Positions 47,131-54,350 of a stretch of 58,313 bases of DNA are shown one piece after another. Each line of letters begins with the position of its first letter. Within the stretch, counting starts at the first letter, position 1. The notes beneath the pieces are model-generated. The model was not told the origin of the DNA. It saw only the letters and a list, made by a program, of their open reading frames with translations, and ran no database searches. The position numbers were made by a program, and so were the translations under genes. Source of the DNA: a virus. The DNA lies in IMG/VR virus record IMGVR_UViG_3300037264_003745, positions 1 through 58,313 of that record, one strand, 5' to 3'.

Positions 47131-48686
47131 CAGTCCACGTCCTCGTCCATGTTCAACGCTGGGGGTGGAGCCGGTGGCAGCCCACGTCCATCCACGCTCT
47201 TCACCGCGGCGTGCCACCATCTCGGCGCGAAGTTCCAGTGTCTCGCCATCAGCCAGCCGAGATTCGAGTCCGTCACGAATGTCTCGCACTGATCGTCCTC
47301 GGCCCTCATTCCACGCCCAGTCTCCTGCACGATCGTCTGAAGCGCCGAGTACGCACCGTACGTCTTGTCTCGCTCCTGTCTCGCACGTACGAGCGGCGAT
47401 GAGAGATCAGGAAACGGAACTTTCGGAATGATCTGATACTCGCACTGCGAAAACGGGAAGTCCAGCCCCGTCGCCACGGCGGGTGACACGAGCACACGCG
47501 CTCGGTCGCTCGCACGAAACTCTGCAACCAGATCCGCAGTCTTGCTCTTCCGACTATCGACGATGAAGATACCGCTCGTCCTGTGCCGCGATCTCCGCAG
47601 TATCTCCCACGCCCGATCGTACGAGACCGAATGAATGATGCCTTTGCGATCTCGCCGAGCGTCGATGATGAGGTCGATCGCCTCGACCCACTGCGCGCTC
47701 TGCGCCTCCGTCATTCCCCGCTTCACGTTCACGGCCGGCCAGTAGTAGACCGGCCTCCGCCTCACCGGGAAGCTGCTCTCCTGCTCATGTACGCTCACAT
47801 GCTGGTCGACTCCGAGCATCTCGAGTGTCTTCTTCCGCACGCTCGCGCTCGCGAAGATCACCTTCTTCGCGCCTCGAAACAGCAGATCCTCGGCGAGAAG
47901 CCCAGGCTCGATGAGATCCCAGCGCCAGCGCCGCGTCTTCGCATCCGCACTCGCCACCCAATCCTGCTCGCTCAGTCGACACAGCCTACCGAGATCGCGC
48001 TGCAACCGCCGCGCTCGCTTCCGCTTTCCCATGTCGAGCGTGCCCACCGTCGCCGTCAACACCCGCTCGATTCTCTCGATCGTGTCCGGTGCCCATGTCC
48101 GAAACGCCCGTTGTCCCGGCAGCGGCAGCCCGAGCTCTCTCAGCCCGGCCTCACCCACCTCGACCGCGGCGAAGTCCGATATCTGATCCGGCGCAGTATG
48201 TGCCTCGTCCAGCACCAGCACATCGAAGCCCCCGATTCCCCTGCTCTCCTCGTCGTGCAGCCAGTACGCGTAGTTCGTCACGACCAGCCGACTCGCCGCG
48301 GCCCGCCTCCTCTGATCGTAGTACCCGCACCCAGGCACCTTCAGGTACTCGCAGAAGACCCCGGCCGTGCATGCCGCCTCCGCCGCCGTCACCTCCGCGA
48401 TCTCGCAGTTGTAGTTCTGCCGCCCGCGCATGTCGATGAGACCCATCGCGCGGAAGTCCGAGAGGAGCTGGTCCTGGAGAGCGCGGGTTGCGGTCAGCAC
48501 GCACACGCGCTGATGGTCGTGGAGCGCGGCGAGACCCATGTATGTTGCGGACTTGCCCGATCCCGTCGGAGTCGTCAGCATGTCGAAGCGGTCGGACGAG
48601 TACAGGATGTCCTTGAGTGCGCGGTCCTGACCTTTGCGCCAGCTCTCGAACTTCTCCGGCAGTCCGATACTCGATGGCGTTCTCAT
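47127..48686 (-). CDS. XPD/DinG-type superfamily 2 helicase with Fe-S cysteines
   Basis: The protein has 519 residues. ATG 48686 overlaps the upstream stop (ATGA); a longer frame exists but lacks support. Walker A TPTGSGKSATY is at about 39-49 and the DEAH box VLVLDEAHTA at 156-165. Between them lie four Cys (94, 106, 112, 120) in the position of the XPD/DinG Fe-S domain. Motif VI is QETGRGMR. It should unwind DNA 5'-3' using ATP. XPD-like helicases are repair or replication-fork enzymes; here one sits with an XPF-type nuclease and a UDG-polymerase. Confidence 0.8.
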   Translation of the reverse strand: MRTPSSIGLPEKFESWRKGQDRALKDILYSSDRFDMLTTPTGSGKSATYMGLAALHDHQRVCVLTATRALQDQLLSDFRAMGLIDMRGRQNYNCEIAEVTAAEAACTAGVFCEYLKVPGCGYYDQRRRAAASRLVVTNYAYWLHDEESRGIGGFDVLVLDEAHTAPDQISDFAAVEVGEAGLRELGLPLPGQRAFRTWAPDTIERIERVLTATVGTLDMGKRKRARRLQRDLGRLCRLSEQDWVASADAKTRRWRWDLIEPGLLAEDLLFRGAKKVIFASASVRKKTLEMLGVDQHVSVHEQESSFPVRRRPVYYWPAVNVKRGMTEAQSAQWVEAIDLIIDARRDRKGIIHSVSYDRAWEILRRSRHRTSGIFIVDSRKSKTADLVAEFRASDRARVLVSPAVATGLDFPFSQCEYQIIPKVPFPDLSSPLVRARQERDKTYGAYSALQTIVQETGRGMRAEDDQCETFVTDSNLGWLMARHWNFAPRWWHAAVKSVDGRGLPPAPPPALNMDEDVDC

Positions 48687-49285
48687 TCGGCTGACTCCGA
48701 CTCCGACTCCGACTCCGACTCCCTGGCCTTCACCTTCCCACCCTTCCGCGCCCGATCGAGCATCGCCTTCGTTTTCTTCCGATACTCTGCCCGCCAATAC
48801 TCATCGCCGATCCGGTCGATCGTCACCCACACTCTCTCCGCGAGCTCGATCGCCTTCTCCCGATGCCCGTCCGTCGTCAGTCTCTCCACCGTCGTCGATA
48901 TCTTCCGCAGGATGTCGAGGTAGTAGATGTGCTCCATCTCCACCGCCGCCGCTCTCACCCAGCCGGCCAGCGTGCTCGCCTCGTTCGTCACATCCTCGTC
49001 CTTCGCCCGCTTCGACAGCTCGCCGATCCCCTGCTTGATGCACCAGCGAAAGATGTCGCTCTCCGTCTGGAATGTGAAGAGCTCTCTCGACAGGATCGTG
49101 CTCGCGATCCGCTTGTAGTCAGGCGGCGACGCGAAGCTCACATTCACGGAGCGCCCGAGCGGGTCGGATGGGCGGACGAAGTAGTCGGTGATCGGGAAGG
49201 AGGCTTCGGCGCGTGAAGGGTGGGTCTTGGCTTGACGACGACGAGTCGATGGGGAGATGCCGCGACGGTGTGAGGGGTTGGACAA
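48683..49285 (-). CDS. Hypothetical helical protein with Ser-Glu tail
   Basis: The protein has 200 residues. TTG 49285 follows GGAG by 7 nt; no ATG lies near the N-terminus. A basic N-terminus leads to a helical domain (REKAIELAERVWVTIDRIGD) and a Cys/aromatic stretch (IFRWCIKQGIGE). The C-terminus is an SE repeat encoded by CTCGGA-type tandem DNA (48691-48724). It is coupled to the helicase gene, so a helicase partner is possible. No family assigned. Confidence 0.55.
   Translation of the reverse strand: MSNPSHRRGISPSTRRRQAKTHPSRAEASFPITDYFVRPSDPLGRSVNVSFASPPDYKRIASTILSRELFTFQTESDIFRWCIKQGIGELSKRAKDEDVTNEASTLAGWVRAAAVEMEHIYYLDILRKISTTVERLTTDGHREKAIELAERVWVTIDRIGDEYWRAEYRKKTKAMLDRARKGGKVKARESESESESESAE
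48691..48724. repeat. GACTCC microsatellite in coding sequence
   Basis: Five or so tandem units encode the Ser-Glu tail of the leftward gene at 48683-49285, just before the helicase start. Confidence 0.8.
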
Positions 49286-49316
49286 GCCTCAGCTCCGGAC
49301 CGCAGACGTGGTCGTG

Positions 49317-49438
49317 GGCTCAGAAGAGGGGCGGCCGGGCTTGATTCCGGCTGTCTCGTACGTCGCCCAAGGTCGTCGAGACCTATCCGCGCGCGCCGCT
49401 AGAGCGTGTCCATCCACGCCGCGCCCCTCATCTGAGCC
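49317..49438. promoter_or_regulatory. Inverted repeat upstream of divergent genes
   Basis: GGCTCAGAAGAGGGGCGGC (49317-49335) is repeated, inverted and slightly changed, at 49418-49438. The right arm contains the palindrome CTCATCTGAG. It lies in the 215-bp gap between the leftward gene starting at 49285 and the rightward regulator, so operator function is plausible. Confidence 0.4.
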
Positions 49439-49461
49439 TACGACTGCTGACCTGATCGACC

Positions 49462-49491
49462 TTGACCGTTGCACAACCGGCATGCTACCAT
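49462..49491 (+). promoter_or_regulatory. Extended -10 promoter of the XRE regulator
   Basis: TTGACC (49462-49467) and TACCAT (49486-49491), with TG just upstream of the -10, are 18 bp apart. The start of transcription (near 49498) is almost at ATG 49501, so the mRNA should be leaderless. Confidence 0.6.
49466..49480. promoter_or_regulatory. Operator-like palindrome in regulator promoter
   Basis: CCGTTGCACAACCGG contains the perfect 10-bp palindrome GTTG-CA-CAAC and lies between the -35 and -10 elements. This suggests autorepression by the downstream XRE protein. Confidence 0.5.
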
Positions 49492-49500
49492 CTCGTTGTC

Positions 49501-49788
49501 ATGGAGGCAACACCAAATCTCACTGCCCGCAAGAAACTGCTCGGCCCGTACTCGCTACGTGCGCTGGCTGGGCGAGCTGGGATCTCGCCATCCTACTTCA
49601 GCCGCGTGCTGTCCGGGAAGCGCCGGCCGCTGATGGAGACGGTACACATGCTGGCTCGAGCGCGGGGCATGGGCCTCGATGAGTTCTATGTGCTGCTGAC
49701 GCGCACGCCGGTGTACGCACCGCCTGCACCGTCCGCTCGTACGCGTCGCGTAGTGAAGGCCAAAAAAAGGGGCGCTCGAGCCCGCTAG
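49501..49788 (+). CDS. XRE-family transcriptional regulator
   Basis: The protein has 95 residues and starts MEATPNLTARKKLL. The helix-turn-helix is clear: SLRALAGRAGISPSYFSRVL, then SGKRRPLMETVHMLARARGM. This is a Cro/C1-type DNA-binding domain; the basic C-terminal tail may also contact DNA. It is the only rightward gene among leftward operons and has its own promoter with a palindrome inside. It probably controls the switch between the flanking leftward operons. No integrase is present, so a lysogeny role is not implied. Confidence 0.8.
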   Translation: MEATPNLTARKKLLGPYSLRALAGRAGISPSYFSRVLSGKRRPLMETVHMLARARGMGLDEFYVLLTRTPVYAPPAPSARTRRVVKAKKRGARAR

Positions 49789-49810
49789 TCCGAGCCAAGC
49801 CGAGCGCCCC
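49762..49810 (-). terminator. Intrinsic terminator of leftward accessory operon
   Basis: On the minus strand, GGGGCGCTCG (49810-49801) pairs perfectly with CGAGCGCCCC (49778-49769), followed by seven T (49768-49762). It ends the operon 55840-49819 and overlaps the 3' end of the regulator gene. Confidence 0.85.
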
Positions 49811-49818
49811 GTCGATCG

Positions 49819-50181
49819 TCAGTCTCTCACGCTGACGCCACCTCCACCTCCACCTCCACCTCCACCTCCCACCTCTTCCGCGTTCAACTTCGCCGCCAGC
49901 TCCGCAGCCTCTCGCAGCGCTTTCCCATACGCCGACCGCGGACCCGTGTACTTGCCGTCCAAGTGCTGCGTGCCACGCCCACTGTACTGGTCGCCCCACT
50001 GCTTCACCGTAGCGCGACGCACCCAAGACAGCCCCGAGCCCGGAGCGTGTTTCGCAGTGGTTGTGTCGAGCACGCGAACCACCCTGGCCCATCCCCAAAA
50101 CGTCGCCGGGGCTCGCGCGCTCTTGATGTCTACGACGTAGCGCACCGTCGGTGTGTACGTCCAGCGTGTGCTCATGCTCAT
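49819..50181 (-). CDS. Hypothetical protein with poly-Gly end
   Basis: The protein has 120 residues; ATG 50181 overlaps the upstream stop (ATGA). It has an aromatic-rich beta core (WTYTPTVRYVVDIKSARAPA; ATFWGWARVVRVLDT), then a helix, then a poly-Gly run encoded by CCTCCA repeats (49838-49872). It is the last gene before the terminator. The Gly run could vary in length. Function unknown. Confidence 0.6.
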   Translation of the reverse strand: MSMSTRWTYTPTVRYVVDIKSARAPATFWGWARVVRVLDTTTAKHAPGSGLSWVRRATVKQWGDQYSGRGTQHLDGKYTGPRSAYGKALREAAELAAKLNAEEVGGGGGGGGGGGVSVRD

Positions 50182-50651
50182 GCCGTCACCCCCACCCCCA
50201 TCCCCATCTCCTCCACCAGCCGCAGTACGAACCTTGCGTCGAACTTCCCCCCTCCGCACAGCCCGCAGCTCAACCTCCTCCCCTCCTTCGGTCTCCGATA
50301 CCGCATCTTCACCTTGCCGCAGCTCACGCACTTCAGCTTCCACTTCCCGTCGGGCTGTGCGAGAAGCGGCCGGCGCTTGCCGCTGCATCCGATCCCCTTC
50401 GCTATCCGCACCCACTCCGCATCGTGTCTCTCCGTCCCCGCGAGGGCATGTGCGATCTCGTGCAGCGTGATCTCACTCACACCCGCGGCGTCGTTCGCCC
50501 GCAGTATCGGCTCCGACAGCTCGATCCGATCGGAGTCGAGCCAGCAGAGTCCGGCCGTAGTCAGGGACTGCATGTACCCGAACGTCCACGAGTGGAGATG
50601 GTGGCGGTGCATGAGGGATGTGACGAGGAAGCGAGCTTCGATCGAGTTCAT
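50178..50651 (-). CDS. SprT-like zinc metallopeptidase
   Basis: The protein has 157 residues; GGAGG precedes ATG 50651. The HEIAHALAGTERHDAEW segment gives HExxH (64-68) and a third His (76) in the SprT/Spartan pattern. A C-terminal zinc ribbon has CVSCGK (108-113) and CGLCGG (129-134). SprT-like proteins cut proteins crosslinked or bound to DNA in host repair. In a phage it could clear host DNA-binding proteins. Overlaps both neighbours as ATGA. Confidence 0.75.
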   Translation of the reverse strand: MNSIEARFLVTSLMHRHHLHSWTFGYMQSLTTAGLCWLDSDRIELSEPILRANDAAGVSEITLHEIAHALAGTERHDAEWVRIAKGIGCSGKRRPLLAQPDGKWKLKCVSCGKVKMRYRRPKEGRRLSCGLCGGGKFDARFVLRLVEEMGMGVGVTA

Positions 50652-50791
50652 CTCCCACCTCCCCCGCCCACCATCCGCCACACCGTCACCACGATCGCCA
50701 ACCCTCCGATCACGAGCCCCGTCCAGATCGCGAGGCCGGCGATCATGCCGAGGATGGTGTCGGGTATCGACATCCGTCGTTGCGGTTTCAC
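50648..50791 (-). CDS. Small single-pass membrane protein
   Basis: The protein has 47 residues from GTG 50791, with GGAGG 7 nt upstream. A basic N-terminus (MKPQRRMSIPDTILG) precedes one hydrophobic segment (about 17-38, AGLAIWTGLVIGGLAIVVTV), then a Gly tail. It overlaps both neighbours (ATGA/GTGA). Too short for a classic holin, it may be an accessory membrane protein. Confidence 0.6.
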   Translation of the reverse strand: MKPQRRMSIPDTILGMIAGLAIWTGLVIGGLAIVVTVWRMVGGGGGR

Positions 50792-50973
50792 TTCTTCCCC
50801 TCCTCCACCTTCAAGAAGTCTGTCGAGATGAGCACCACGCGCAGGTCGCGGAGCAAGATCATTGTCCTCAGCTCGGGCCACAGCTCGTCGGTCCGCAACC
50901 GCTTCAACTGGGCCTCCAGCTCGCGCACCTCACGCGAGTAGTCCGCCGCTGTGCGCTTCGGCTTGTCGCTCAT
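50788..50973 (-). CDS. Small helical protein
   Basis: The protein has 61 residues and starts MSDKPKRTAADYSREVRELE, a charged amphipathic helix. Then comes a region rich in Leu/Arg (ELRTMILLRDLRVVLISTDF). Start and stop overlap the neighbours. No membrane segment or motif is certain. Function unknown. Confidence 0.55.
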   Translation of the reverse strand: MSDKPKRTAADYSREVRELEAQLKRLRTDELWPELRTMILLRDLRVVLISTDFLKVEEGKK

Positions 50974-51308
50974 CACTCCACCTCGTCATCGCACGGCACG
51001 GCTCGCCACCCGCTCACCAGCGTCCAGCGGCTGGCGAGAGCACTGGCGTACTCCAGAGCCTCGGCTTCGGTCGCGAACCTGAGCGCGTTCCCGCACCACA
51101 CGCCCGAGCTGTCCGCGATCACCTCGGCTTTCCAGCTCTTCGGAGTCGACTGCTCCTCCGCTCGCTCCTCCTCCTCCTCCTCCTCCTCCTCCTTCTCCTT
51201 CTCCTTCTCCTCCCTCTCCCCCCTCTCTCCGTCCGACTCGTCGTCGGGCGTCGCCAGCTTCCACTCGTCGTAACCTCGAATCGTCCCGCCGTATCCGTGA
51301 TCGCTCAT
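50973..51308 (-). CDS. Hypothetical protein with acidic Glu-Lys run
   Basis: The protein has 111 residues; GGAGGG lies 9 nt before ATG 51308. A central Glu/Lys repeat (EREEKEKEKEEEEEEEEER) is encoded by CTCCTC tandem DNA (about 51165-51219). The C-terminal half (KAEVIADSSGVWCGNALRFA) looks folded. A hairpin lies in its leader. Acidic repeats can mimic DNA or bind basic proteins. No family assigned. Confidence 0.55.
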   Translation of the reverse strand: MSDHGYGGTIRGYDEWKLATPDDESDGERGEREEKEKEKEEEEEEEEERAEEQSTPKSWKAEVIADSSGVWCGNALRFATEAEALEYASALASRWTLVSGWRAVPCDDEVE

Positions 51309-51327
51309 ATCGCCATACCCTCCGATC

Positions 51328-51378
51328 GCCCTCTCGACCCAACCGATCCGAGCTGAGCCGAGAGGGCAACCGCAGACT
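51328..51378 (-). ncRNA. Intercistronic RNA element, copy A
   Basis: On the minus strand, GTAGTCTGCGG is followed by the stem GCCCTCTCG/CGAGAGGGC (arms 51359-51367 and 51328-51336), then GATCGGAGGG before the next gene. A second copy at 53110-53147 has the same flanks but a different stem. That is the kind of compensatory change expected of an RNA structure. Confidence 0.5.
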
Positions 51379-51387
51379 ACGCCGCGG

Positions 51388-52689
51388 TCAGTTGATCGTC
51401 AGAGCCTTCTCGATCGCCAGAGCGTGCGGCGTCCCCTTCCTCACCACCTCGACCGCCCGAGCCTGGAACACGCTCGCCACCCGCTCCATCTCGTGCTCGT
51501 CGGCCCACGTCTCGCCCTTGTGCGCCGCCTCGGAGATCGCCGCCGACAGCCCGAAGATGCTCGCCGGGTAGTGGCTCGCCGTCCACTGCTCGGTCCAGCT
51601 CTTCGCCGTCGCCGCCGGGAGCTGATACCGCTTCGCGATCTCGCCGAGCGCCCGAGCGGGCGTCCACGCCGAGCCGATCTCGATCTGCGCGCTCCTCGTG
51701 ATGACCGCGAGCAACGGCTCCATGTCGTAGAACGCGGAGCGGATCGCCTTCTGCAACCGGGACAGCAACGAGCCCGCGTCCCCGATGTGGCGGATCACGA
51801 CCTCCGTCCCCTCTCCGACGCTCACCGTGAGGTTCGCGCAGGCAGCGCGGACGACGGCCGGCGCGATGCGGAGGGAGCCCTCGCCCGTCTCCGAGTTCGT
51901 GATCGACAGCATGCCGTAGTGGACGTCACCGACGACGAACGTCTCGACACCGATCTCGTTCGGCCAGATGATCTCGAACCGCGACCGCTGATCGCCCGGC
52001 TTGTAGTCGAGCCTACCTTTCGTGTCCCCTGACATCACCTGCCCGAGCGCGTCGGCGATGTCGACGTCCGTCACCGAGCCGTACTTGCCGGAGAGCGCAG
52101 CCCTTGCGATCCGACTCCCCGAGTGCGGGACGCGGGTACGGAGGGTGACGGCGGTGCCGGGCTCCGTCCTCGCGATCCGCTTGTTCACGATCTCCGCCCG
52201 CTCCTGGTCCGAGAGGTAGAGGAGGGCGGACGAGAACCCGCGCGGTGCGTCGTCGAGCGGGTCGACCTGAGTGACGAGCTGGCGGAGCGTGTGCGGCCCG
52301 TAGCCGAGGCCGAAGTCCGTTCGCTGGTCGTTGATGTGATCCGCGTGAACCAGCCGCCCGTCGCGCGGGCGGAGGCGGAGATCGCTGACCTTGATTCCGT
52401 AGTCCTTCCGATCCTCTGCCGCGAGGGCCGTCCCCACGAGCCCGACGACCTCACCCGCGATCGGCAGCCGTCGCCACGCAGCGCGATCGGACTTCAGCTT
52501 GTCGACACCCGACGAGTAGAGCGCGGTGCCCTCGGGGAGAATGGTCCCCGGCCACACGATCCCGGCCGCCTCACACGCCCTCCGTGCCGTCTCCTGTCGC
52601 GACACGAAGTCGTTCGTCACCGTCGCCGTCGTCGTCGCCGTCGCCGGCACCACCGCCGTCTCGCCACGCACCATCAGTTCGGTTGACAT
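51388..52689 (-). CDS. DUF932-like phage/plasmid protein
   Basis: The protein has 433 residues. AGGAGAG lies before ATG 52689. The long folded region (DPLDDAPRGFSSALLYLSDQ; QRSRFEIIWPNEIGVETFVV; GDVHYGMLSITNSETGEGSL) and the helical C-terminal half match the general pattern of the DUF932 family (phage/plasmid-like TIGR03299 proteins), typically about 300-430 residues. Molecular function is unknown; such genes are frequent in phage and plasmid accessory regions. It is the largest gene of the early-type accessory operon. Confidence 0.6.
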   Translation of the reverse strand: MSTELMVRGETAVVPATATTTATVTNDFVSRQETARRACEAAGIVWPGTILPEGTALYSSGVDKLKSDRAAWRRLPIAGEVVGLVGTALAAEDRKDYGIKVSDLRLRPRDGRLVHADHINDQRTDFGLGYGPHTLRQLVTQVDPLDDAPRGFSSALLYLSDQERAEIVNKRIARTEPGTAVTLRTRVPHSGSRIARAALSGKYGSVTDVDIADALGQVMSGDTKGRLDYKPGDQRSRFEIIWPNEIGVETFVVGDVHYGMLSITNSETGEGSLRIAPAVVRAACANLTVSVGEGTEVVIRHIGDAGSLLSRLQKAIRSAFYDMEPLLAVITRSAQIEIGSAWTPARALGEIAKRYQLPAATAKSWTEQWTASHYPASIFGLSAAISEAAHKGETWADEHEMERVASVFQARAVEVVRKGTPHALAIEKALTIN

Positions 52690-52726
52690 TTTGCTTCTCT
52701 CTCCTGGGCGATCTCCGACCGCCCTG

Positions 52727-53095
52727 TTACCGTCCATCCTCAACCCTGCACCCGCTGCCTGACCGAAGAGCTGCCCAAAGCGCTCGGCGCCCGCGATGAT
52801 CCTCGCCCCACTCGTGCGAGGGGCTGTCCTGCGGTCCGTCGATCCCATTGGCGAGCAGAAGGCCACGCTCGCGCAGCCTGTCCAGCCAGCCCCACGCGCT
52901 CTCCGTGCGGATGGCGCGCTTGATCCGGGCGAAGTGCGGATCGCTCAGGCCGCGGGCATCCGCCTCAGCCTCCAGAGCCTCGACCGCCCGATCCCGCGCC
53001 GAGCGCGAGCCAAACCAGACCTTGTGGCCGTGAGGGTTGTTCGCGCACACGAAGTACCTGCTGTTCTCGTATCCGTAGATCGTCGTCGTCTTCAT
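52727..53095 (-). CDS. Hypothetical accessory protein
   Basis: The protein has 122 residues; GGAGG is 5 nt before ATG 53095. The N-terminal half is beta-rich (TTTIYGYENSRYFVCANNPH), followed by helices (RSARDRAVEALEAEADARGL). The C-terminal tail is polar. Its leader contains the second copy of the intercistronic hairpin element. Unrecognised. Confidence 0.6.
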   Translation of the reverse strand: MKTTTIYGYENSRYFVCANNPHGHKVWFGSRSARDRAVEALEAEADARGLSDPHFARIKRAIRTESAWGWLDRLRERGLLLANGIDGPQDSPSHEWGEDHRGRRALWAALRSGSGCRVEDGR

Positions 53096-53109
53096 CGTCA
53101 CCTCCGATC

Positions 53110-53147
53110 GTCCCACGACTCGCGCCGTGGGACGCCCGCAGACTACG
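53110..53147 (-). ncRNA. Intercistronic RNA element, copy B
   Basis: On the minus strand, GTAGTCTGCGGGC is followed by the stem GTCCCACG/CGTGGGAC (8 bp), an 8-nt loop, then GATCGGAGGTGACG and the next start. The flanks match copy A while the stem bases differ and still pair. Arms are 53110-53117 and 53126-53133. Confidence 0.5.
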
Positions 53148-53149
53148 AT

Positions 53150-53458
53150 TTACTCGCTCACCTCGTCGGCGAGCACTGCGAGGTCGGCCGGCAGCTGATG
53201 GTTGTTGACAAGCAGCCACTGCGCTGCCGCTTGGTTGCTGATCCATTCCGCCGATGCGCGCGTGCCTGCCCACTGACTCCAGTGCACCAAGTAGTACCGC
53301 CCCTTCCGCGAGGCGTAGAGCTGCTGGTGGTCCCACTGCGAGCCCGTCGCCGAGCTACAGCTGTTGTGGCCATCCCAGTAGGTGTCCTCTCGCCACCAAG
53401 TGGCCGTCGCCTTGTCGGTGTCCACGATCGTCCCGTCATCCATCCGATACCGTGCCAT
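53150..53458 (-). CDS. Hypothetical small accessory protein
   Basis: The protein has 102 residues; AGGAG lies 6 nt before ATG 53458. MARYRMDDGTIVDTDKATAT is a beta-hairpin-like start common in small phage proteins. A region rich in Trp and Asn follows (WREDTYWDGHNSCSSATGSQ), then a helical C-terminus. No catalytic motif seen. It appears to be a conserved accessory gene of unknown role. Confidence 0.65.
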   Translation of the reverse strand: MARYRMDDGTIVDTDKATATWWREDTYWDGHNSCSSATGSQWDHQQLYASRKGRYYLVHWSQWAGTRASAEWISNQAAAQWLLVNNHQLPADLAVLADEVSE

Positions 53459-53523
53459 GTGCGTCTCCTGCGCTTTCGCGCGTTCGGCGTCCTCAGACGC
53501 CACCCTCGATCGAAGCCCGCATC

Positions 53524-53784
53524 TCACCCCTCCTCTTCAACGTCCACCACCACCATCTCGCACGAGCACATCTCCCCCCGCGGCACGCTATCGCCGCACT
53601 CCGCGCACCGTCTCGGCCTGTTCGGACACCCGTTCTCGTGACACGCAATCCCGCAGATCGACACCGCATCGCACTGCGAGCAGCCGACCGTGACGCCGCG
53701 CTCGCGCACCTCGATTCTCGACTTGTCGAACCCTCCCCGCACGAGGCTCGCGAGGATTCCGGTCTTCTTGTTCCTCACGCTCAT
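53524..53784 (-). CDS. Small Cys-rich zinc protein
   Basis: The protein has 86 residues. CSQCDAVSICGIACHENGC and CAECGDSVPRGEMCSCE give many Cys/His ligands in a CxxC...CHxxxC arrangement seen in conserved small phage proteins. Probably two zincs. Leftward co-transcribed accessory gene. The function of this family is unknown. Confidence 0.65.
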   Translation of the reverse strand: MSVRNKKTGILASLVRGGFDKSRIEVRERGVTVGCSQCDAVSICGIACHENGCPNRPRRCAECGDSVPRGEMCSCEMVVVDVEEEG

Positions 53785-53785
53785 C

Positions 53786-54112
53786 TCAGTCCTCCCTCCG
53801 CAGCGACTCCCGTCGTCGTCGTCGAGCCCCGATCTTCTCCGCGACCTTCGCGCAGTGCGAGCCCGGCCGGACGAGGATGATCTCGAACCACCCCGGCCCC
53901 CAATGGCCGAACCGATGTGACTCGCAGCTCAGCTCGTTGTCCATCACACTCGCGTCCTCGATCCGCGACCAAGCGCGCTCGAAGTTGCGCGCGACCGCGA
54001 TCCCGCTGTCCCGCGTCCGCATCACTTCGACCACGAGCCAGTCTCTGCGGTGCCCGAGAAACGCCCCAGGCGAGTCGAACCCTGTCGGCGACCAGTCCTT
54101 GTAGGCTTTCAT
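53786..54112 (-). CDS. Conserved hypothetical accessory protein
   Basis: The protein has 108 residues. It begins MKAYKDWSPTGFDSPGAFLG, a small folded domain with RDWLVVEVMRTRDSGIAVAR and HRFGHWGPGWFEIILVRPGS. Phage small proteins with an HFGHW...GWFE signature are widespread and uncharacterised. The C-terminus is a basic RRRRRESLRRED tail. Start 54112 follows the preceding stop (TGAGATG). Confidence 0.65.
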   Translation of the reverse strand: MKAYKDWSPTGFDSPGAFLGHRRDWLVVEVMRTRDSGIAVARNFERAWSRIEDASVMDNELSCESHRFGHWGPGWFEIILVRPGSHCAKVAEKIGARRRRRESLRRED

Positions 54113-54113
54113 C

Positions 54114-54350
54114 TCACTCCTCCTCCTCCTCATCCTCATCCTCATCGTCGCCCTCGTCCTCACCCAACGCACACGCCTGACAGATCGCCACCGCATCCGC
54201 ATCGTCCGCCACGAAGCTCTCGCCACAGATGTCACACTGAGGCTCGAAGTCCGGGAGCTTCGCGAACGGGACGTGGTCGATCAGCCGCACCTTCTCCTCA
54301 GGCTCGAGATCGTCCAGCATCGCGTCGTACTGCTGTTTCGGTGTCGTCAT
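54114..54350 (-). CDS. Small protein with Cys pairs and acidic tail
   Basis: The protein has 78 residues and starts MTTPKQQYDAMLDDLEPEEK. CDICGES and ICQACAL form two Cys pairs (likely zinc), then a poly-acidic tail (DEGDDEDEDEEEEE). It overlaps the next gene by one base (TGATG). The acidic tail could mimic DNA phosphate. Role unknown. Confidence 0.6.
   Translation of the reverse strand: MTTPKQQYDAMLDDLEPEEKVRLIDHVPFAKLPDFEPQCDICGESFVADDADAVAICQACALGEDEGDDEDEDEEEEE

Noticed and set aside
49501-49788. Lysogeny repressor
   Set aside because: The XRE gene is real, but no integrase, excisionase or attachment site was seen, so temperate growth is unsupported.
51165-51219. Candidate CRISPR-like repeat array
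   Set aside because: It is CTCCTC/CTTCTC simple repeat encoding Glu/Lys, with no spacers.
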